Shown: piece after piece, positions 14,415 through 18,550 of the stretch
Layout of the letters: every line of letters begins with the position of its first letter
How positions within the stretch are numbered: position 1 is the first letter of the stretch
DNA from: Planctomycetota bacterium
GTDB lineage: Bacteria > Planctomycetota > Planctomycetia > Pirellulales > Pirellulaceae
Length of the DNA: 18,550 nucleotides
Assembly: GCA_026692885.1 (NCBI GenBank)
Contig: JAPLNJ010001031.1
Coordinates: forward strand, 1-18,550
Reading direction: 5' to 3'
Made by a program: the position numbers and the translations under genes
Notes under the pieces: generated by a model
Seen by the model: the letters and a program-made list of their open reading frames with translations, nothing else
Databases searched by the model: none
What the model was told of the DNA's origin: nothing

Positions 14415-15716
14415 CTACTCGCTGCACGGGGCGTATGTTCCGGCGCTGTCGGCACAGGGTCCGCCACAAGCCCCATATCGCCAGGTCAGGCCCAGGCCGA
14501 TGTAGTACACGGCGACCGATGCGGTAGTGTTGCCAAATTGGTCGTCAGCCTTGAGCAGGCCACCGGCAAACAAGTCCAGGTCCAGACCCTGAACCAGGAT
14601 GTCTTGACGCCCGACGCCTGCGGTGATGCGGTGCTGGTTGATCGCAGCGGTGCTCGCCGCCTGGAACAGTTGCAGTTGCGATTGCGCCACGGGGAATCCC
14701 GCGAGAAGGCTCCCCACATTGTGGTTTATGGGATTGGTGTTGTACGAATAGCCCAGGCGGAACTTGTTCTGTCCCCGGGTGAGTTGACTGCCCAGGGCAA
14801 AGGCCCACTGGTTGACAAACACGTCCTGCCACAGGGCCGCATTTTCCCAGAGCTTGTAATAGACGTCCGCGGCAATCAGCAGATTGCCGTCGAGCAGACT
14901 GCGGTTGGCATAACCAAAACCATAGGTCTCCGGCTGGTCGATGGACAGGTCGCGGTAATGCTCCGGCACTCCCGGCACAACGACCGCGTTCGGGAAGGTG
15001 AATCCCAACTTGGTCTGGTAGTAGAAACCCACCGTATTGTAGGGATTCAAGTCATAGTCGACGCCCAAGGTGGCACGCAGCGCATAGTCGTGGACCATCG
15101 CGGTGCTTCCGAACGTTTGGCCGAAGATCTGACCAAATCCCATCTGCTCGAAGCCCGTCCCCAGCGTGATCGCCGCACCGACGGACAACTGGTCGGTCAG
15201 TTCAACGCCGGCCCCCACATTCACGCCCAGGACCATGTATTCGCCGCTGACGCTGTTGAGCATGGCATTCTCCTGAACTCGGCCGCGATACTCGGCGCCC
15301 AGCCCGCTCAGGCCGGCGACGCCGAGTCCTAGAGTTCCAGGCAGACCCAGGGAGCGGAGATCCTGTGCCACGCCGATCTCAGTGGCGACAAACCCCTGCG
15401 TGCGTGACGTGGCGCTGAAGGGTTGCCCTTGAGTTTGTGTGTTGTTCACGCCGTTGTTCGTGACCGCAGGGTAACCTTCGATCCAGCCGCCCCCCAGCGT
15501 GAACTGCGTGCCGTGGAACTGGGCCAGTGTGGAGGGATTGCCGAAGACCGCGGCGGGAACATCTTGCGGCATGGCCACACTGACGCCGGCCATGCCTCCC
15601 GAGGCCGGGGTCATCACATTCTGGGAGTCGGTGCCATAGCCCTGGCCGAAGGCGGACGGGAGATGGGCTGCCAGCGCGGCGCCCAACACGATCGTCCTGA
15701 GGAATAGTTGTTTCAT
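14415..15716 (-). CDS. FadL/OMPP1/TodX-type outer-membrane transport protein
   Basis: A 433-residue protein with AAGGAGG 6 nt before the ATG. A signal peptide covers residues 1-24 (LFLRTIVLGAALAAHLPSAFG). The mature chain begins in the way typical of FadL, with a Gly-rich plug segment (SGGMAGVSVAMPQDVPAAVFGNP, the Asn-Pro at 60-61 taking the place of the usual NPA/NPS motif). It continues with alternating amphipathic strands rich in Gly, Tyr and Phe (VSGEYMVLGVNVGAGVE, VGFYYQTKLGFTF, NKFRLGYSYN) and ends with a strand AVYYIGLGLTWRYG. FadL proteins form 14-stranded barrels that import long-chain fatty acids or other hydrophobic compounds. An extra Cys-containing tail of about 18 residues follows the last strand, unusual for barrels, which normally end in an aromatic residue. 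The substrate cannot be inferred. Confidence 0.88.
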   Translation of the reverse strand: MKQLFLRTIVLGAALAAHLPSAFGQGYGTDSQNVMTPASGGMAGVSVAMPQDVPAAVFGNPSTLAQFHGTQFTLGGGWIEGYPAVTNNGVNNTQTQGQPFSATSRTQGFVATEIGVAQDLRSLGLPGTLGLGVAGLSGLGAEYRGRVQENAMLNSVSGEYMVLGVNVGAGVELTDQLSVGAAITLGTGFEQMGFGQIFGQTFGSTAMVHDYALRATLGVDYDLNPYNTVGFYYQTKLGFTFPNAVVVPGVPEHYRDLSIDQPETYGFGYANRSLLDGNLLIAADVYYKLWENAALWQDVFVNQWAFALGSQLTRGQNKFRLGYSYNTNPINHNVGSLLAGFPVAQSQLQLFQAASTAAINQHRITAGVGRQDILVQGLDLDLFAGGLLKADDQFGNTTASVAVYYIGLGLTWRYGACGGPCADSAGTYAPCSE

Positions 15717-15857
15717 GATTGCCTCCTTGATGGCAAATTGAGAATCATCAAAATCTCACTTCGAATATTTGACTTCGACCCCAACCGCTTTGTGAGGCTG
15801 CTGAAAAAAGCGACTGGCTCCGCAAGACGTTGTGTCTTCGCCAACGGTTCGCCACTG

Positions 15858-15995
15858 TTACTTGCGGTGCTCGTCCCCTTTCTTCGCCGCATCCTTGTGC
15901 GGTTGGTAAAATTCCGATCCGTCGGTTTGTTGCTGATGTCCGTACCAGCCGTTACCATAAGGCTTGGTGGTTTCTTCGGCAGACGTGGTGCCCAC
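15858..15995 (-). CDS. Possible small hypothetical protein (45 residues)
   Basis: A short minus-strand frame from GTG (15995-15993) to TAA (15860-15858). The translation is hydrophilic and protein-like: a YGNGWYGHQQQ aromatic/Gln patch, then GSEFYQPHKDAAKKG and a basic end. The frame has no ATG and no Shine-Dalgarno sequence. It starts 2 nt after the stop of another small frame (15998-16138), so the two may be coupled tiny genes or the halves of one frameshifted gene. No family is recognised. It lies upstream of the FadL-like gene on the same strand. Confidence 0.3.
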   Translation of the reverse strand: MGTTSAEETTKPYGNGWYGHQQQTDGSEFYQPHKDAAKKGDEHRK

Positions 15996-15997
15996 CG

Positions 15998-16138
15998 CTA
16001 AGCGTGCTCGCCCAGATCCTCGCTTTTGCCAAAAGCGTTACAGTTTACCGCTTGGCGGGTGAGTTTCTGGCGCTGGTCCAGTGCGTATCGCTTTCCGAAG
16101 TGGCAGGGCAAGCGTTCGGTCGCCGCGATTGCACTCAT
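15998..16138 (-). CDS. Possible small hypothetical protein (46 residues)
   Basis: A minus-strand frame from ATG (16138-16136) to TAG (16000-15998). The translation is polar, for example LPCHFGKRYALDQRQKLTRQ and then NAFGKSEDLGEHA, with two cysteines, no signal peptide and no membrane segment. The ribosome binding site is poor, and a stop codon lies two codons upstream in the same frame. Its stop is followed 2 nt later by the GTG of the next small frame. It may be real, a remnant, or chance; a longer plus-strand frame covers the same bases. Confidence 0.25.
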   Translation of the reverse strand: MSAIAATERLPCHFGKRYALDQRQKLTRQAVNCNAFGKSEDLGEHA

Positions 16139-16457
16139 ACGCTAACCCGGAAGCGGCAGTCGACTTATGCTCCGCTACGCACAGGCAATCTCGTCCTCGA
16201 AAAGGTCTCCGAAAGACAATGGTCTTGCCGGATCTCGCTGGCACTCTGCCGGGAACCTGCCGTAACGTTGGCTCAAATTATCGGGATTGAACCGGAGAAG
16301 AGACGCAAAACGCGCAAGCCGCTGGAACGGGTTGTACGCTTTGCAGGGGTGCGCACGGACGAATCCTCGCGATTTGGAGCCGGCCGGCCCTCGGCCTCAG
16401 AGGCACGGCACTTCCGGAAATTCTACGATTTCGGCCACGTCTCCGCGCTGTGATTTT

Positions 16458-16490
16458 CCCGGAGTACCGGGGCGAGGGAGCTATTTTTCG
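16458..16490 (-). repeat. Inverted copy of the 33-nt dispersed repeat
   Basis: The sequence, starting CCCGGAGTACCGGGGCGAGG, is the exact reverse complement of 3087-3119, more than 13 kb away. Only this half of the 3083-3173 element is present here. It lies about 50 nt before the GH5 gene. Confidence 0.92.
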
Positions 16491-16538
16491 ACTGTTGTAG
16501 TTTAAGGCCACTCGCAGCACCTAACCTCAATCCTGTGG

Positions 16539-18056
16539 ATGGACACAATCATGCGAACGCTCACTCTCGGACTGGTGGCAGCTCTCTGGCTTACCATCGC
16601 CTCCGCCTGTTCCGCCGCCGACGCGCAGAAAATCGGCAACATCGATATCTCGCAGTGGCGCGGGTTCAATCTGCTGGAGAAATTCACGCTGCGCGGCAAC
16701 GCCCCGTTCGTGGAGGACGATTTTCGATGGATCGCCGAGCTGGGCTTCAACTTCGTCCGGCTTCCCATGGATTACCGCTGCTACACAGAGCCGGACAACT
16801 GGCTGAAGTTCAAGGAGAACGCGCTGTGGGACATCGATCAGGCGATCGCCTTCGGCGAGAAACACCACATCCACGTCTGCGCGAACTTGCATCGCGCGCC
16901 GGGCTTCTGCATCAACCCGCCTGTGGAGACGACCAACCTGTGGACCGACGAGCAGCCGCTGGCGGCGTTCGTCGCGCACTGGGTCATGTTCGCTCGCCGC
17001 TACAAGTCGATCCCCAGCCAACGGCTCAGCTTCAATTTGCTGAACGAACCTACACGCTCGACCCCCGAACAGTACTTGAAGGTCTTCCGGCGCACGATCG
17101 AGGCCATTCAGCAGGAAGACCCCAACCGCTTGATCCTTGTCGACGGCAGGGAGGTCGGCCAGCACCCGGTTCCGGAATTCCTCGCCTATCGGAATGTCGT
17201 CCAAGCCACGCGAGGCTATCATCCGGGTCTGATTTCGCATTACAAAGCCAGCTGGGTGAACGGTTCTGATCAATGGCCGGAACCGACCTGGCCCATGTTG
17301 CAGATTGCGGGGCATCTGTACGGTCCGGCCAAACCGGATCTGCGCGGACCGTTGAGCATTCAGGGCGACCTGCCCGCCGGGACCGAAATCACGATCAAGC
17401 TGAACCTGATTTCCCAGAAAGCCAAGCTGGTCGCCAAAGCCGATGGCCGGACAGTCGCCGAGCAGTTGTTCGATCCCCAGGCCAACGCGCAGGATTGGAA
17501 GCGGGTCGAGTCGGAGCGGCGCTGGCCCATCCATCAGACGGCGCGCGAAGTTCGCTGCACCGTCACCCTGCCGACAGCAGCCAAGGAGTTCTCGCTGGAA
17601 AACGTCGAGGGCGATTGGCTGAGGTTTAGCGAGGTGACCGTGCAGTTGCCCGGCGGCCAGCGCCGCGGGTACGGCACCGATCCGTCGTGGGGCCGCCAAC
17701 AGACTCCGCTTCAACTGGGTGCCGACGGCCGCATCGCGCCGCCGCCGGGCGCCGATCCCGACGCGCCGCTGACCGAGTATCTGCAGCCGTGGCTAGACAT
17801 CTCGGCTCGTGGTGCCAGCGTATTTGTTGGCGAATGGGGCTGCTTCAATCAGACTTCGCACCCCGTGGCGCTGGCCTGGATGAAGAGCTGGCTGGAGCAA
17901 TGGAAGCAGGCACGGTTCGGCTGGGCGCTCTGGAATTTCCGGGGCAGCTTCGGCATCCTGGACAGCGGCCGCCCAGACGTGGTCTATGAGGACTGGCACG
18001 GCCACAAGCTCGACCGCGACATGCTCACGCTGTTGCAGCAGTACCAGAAGCAGTGA
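16539..18056 (+). CDS. Secreted glycoside hydrolase family 5-type (cellulase-like) protein
   Basis: A 505-residue protein. The ATG at 16539 and one at 16551 (which begins directly with the signal peptide MRTLTLGLVAALWLTI) are both possible; neither has a strong ribosome binding site. The mature chain opens with a GH5 N-terminus (RGFNLLEKF, ELGFNFVRLPMDY). It has the acid/base FNLLNEPT (Glu170), a conserved HYKASW (His234) and the nucleophile VFVGEWGCFN (Glu432). The last barrel strand and helix follow (GWALWNFRGSFG). Between His234 and Glu432 lies an insertion of about 140 residues (262-400) with beta-rich text (LSIQGDLPAGTEITIKLNL, REVRCTVTLPTAAKEFSL), which may be an extra carbohydrate-binding or substrate-shaping domain. 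It probably cleaves a beta-glucan, mannan or similar polymer outside the cytoplasm. The substrate cannot be read from the sequence. Confidence 0.9.
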   Translation: MDTIMRTLTLGLVAALWLTIASACSAADAQKIGNIDISQWRGFNLLEKFTLRGNAPFVEDDFRWIAELGFNFVRLPMDYRCYTEPDNWLKFKENALWDIDQAIAFGEKHHIHVCANLHRAPGFCINPPVETTNLWTDEQPLAAFVAHWVMFARRYKSIPSQRLSFNLLNEPTRSTPEQYLKVFRRTIEAIQQEDPNRLILVDGREVGQHPVPEFLAYRNVVQATRGYHPGLISHYKASWVNGSDQWPEPTWPMLQIAGHLYGPAKPDLRGPLSIQGDLPAGTEITIKLNLISQKAKLVAKADGRTVAEQLFDPQANAQDWKRVESERRWPIHQTAREVRCTVTLPTAAKEFSLENVEGDWLRFSEVTVQLPGGQRRGYGTDPSWGRQQTPLQLGADGRIAPPPGADPDAPLTEYLQPWLDISARGASVFVGEWGCFNQTSHPVALAWMKSWLEQWKQARFGWALWNFRGSFGILDSGRPDVVYEDWHGHKLDRDMLTLLQQYQKQ

Positions 18057-18550
18057 CACCGAGCGCGCCGAGAGATGACTGCACGGTGGCCCCTGAGACG
18101 TCTGGCCGACGACCCGTTCTCACCGTAGCCTGAGGCAACGCCCCAAAAAAGCCGAAGCAAGACGAGATTCCCTGAGCAGTAGCAGTAGGGTACATCAAGC
18201 TCCTTGGTAGCAGTGCTAGTCTTTTCGCAACCTGTTGGCCATATGGAGTTTACGAACTTAGTGTACGCGCGTATCCATGTAGCGCAAGTGCTTGGCGCGC
18301 AAGGACTTGCGACTTGTGTATAACGACGATGGCTTGCCCGGGGGATACTTCCGTTTCTTGCTACCCACACGCGGATCCCACTCCCGCCTCGCCCGCGGCG
18401 GCGAAGCCGCCGCGGGCGAGGCGGGAGTGGAAGGGGCGAGTTGGGCCGTCTGGTGTAGCGAGAAACGTGAGCCTCCACGGGGCAAGCCCGTGGCATCCAA
18501 CTCGCAGAACCAGAACCTTCGGCCAGCGATTAACGGCTGGCTTGTTGGAA
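18057..18550. other. Downstream region with hairpins, no convincing gene
   Basis: This region of at least 494 nt runs to the window edge. It carries a 25-bp perfect hairpin (18378-18430) and a small CCACGGGGCAAGCCCGTGG hairpin near 18476-18494. A minus-strand frame ending near 18258 contains a basic stretch (GSKKRKYPPGKPSSLYTSRK) that might be a gene relic. It runs through the palindrome and has no ribosome binding site, so it is not called. Confidence 0.5.
18378..18430. repeat. 25-bp perfect hairpin with 3-nt loop
   Basis: The arms 18378-18402 (CCACTCCCGCCTCGCCCGCG...) and 18406-18430 are exact reverse complements with a GAA loop. The stem is extremely GC-rich, so RNA from either strand should fold strongly. 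No T-tract follows on either side. Confidence 0.95.

Larger units (their letters stand above)
15717..16538. other. Gene-poor region between the FadL-like and GH5 genes
   Basis: This 822-nt divergent spacer carries the leaders of both flanking genes. The first 60 nt next to the FadL-like gene are noticeably AT-rich and probably hold its promoter. Further in are a transposon-end-like GAGGCTGCTGAAAAA (15794-15808), two possible tiny minus-strand genes (15858-16138) and the inverted 33-nt repeat copy (16458-16490). A plus-strand open frame at 15830-16453 has an unconvincing translation and is not called. Confidence 0.55.

Noticed and set aside
15830..16453. Plus-strand open frame (207 codons) in the spacer before the GH5 gene
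   Set aside because: The translation has no domain or signal, there is no ribosome binding site, and it crosses repeat fragments.
17984..18496. Minus-strand open frame (170 codons) beyond the GH5 gene
   Set aside because: It overlaps the GH5 3' end and the GC-rich hairpin; its translation is low complexity at one end and unrecognisable elsewhere.

Overview
The window is GC-rich bacterial chromosome that reads like a planctomycete. I infer this from the gene families present: a Sua5/YrdC–low-molecular-weight phosphatase fusion, a SpoVG with an inserted zinc ribbon directly behind ispE, a secreted sulfatase, a secreted GH5 glycoside hydrolase, a FadL-type outer-membrane protein, a lipoprotein with a cysteine-less redoxin domain and a very cysteine-rich secreted protein. 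The long gene-poor gaps filled with palindromic repeats also fit. No rRNA, tRNA, CRISPR array or intact insertion sequence was recognised.

Layout. Positions 1-1737 (+): 3' part of a Sua5–phosphatase fusion, then a conserved hypothetical that overlaps its odd tail. 1738-2120: hairpins and a nested palindrome. 2121-2990 (+): secreted Pro/Ser-rich hypothetical. 2991-3447: dispersed repeats and a possible coding relic. 3448-4416 (+): exported transglutaminase-like protein. 4548-6091 (+): ispE and spoVG, 11 nt apart, with a plausible sigma70-type promoter inside the 3' end of the preceding gene. 6092-6311: nested palindrome. 6312-7697 (+): LolA-like/redoxin lipoprotein. 8161-8742 (+): cysteine-rich secreted protein with a strong intrinsic terminator. 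8934-9066: large palindrome. 9063-11074 (-): miaB and a PduO-type cobalamin adenosyltransferase, coupled by an ATGA overlap. 11075-11859: repeat-dense spacer. 11860-13509 (-): sulfatase. 13510-14414: gene-poor, with a possible coding relic and a 32-bp perfect hairpin. 14415-15716 (-): FadL-like porin. 15717-16538: two possible tiny genes and repeat fragments. 16539-18056 (+): GH5-type glycosidase with a large insertion. 18057-18550: hairpins, no convincing gene.

How it fits together. The genes are mostly housekeeping (t6A synthesis, tRNA thiomethylation, isoprenoid synthesis, cobalamin activation) mixed with exported proteins suited to polysaccharide use and envelope structure. There is no single obvious multi-gene system. 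The strongest unusual signals are the cysteine-rich exported protein, the SpoVG zinc ribbon, an IspE that seems to lack a core strand, and palindromic elements in nearly every intergenic space, several sharing sequence with each other.
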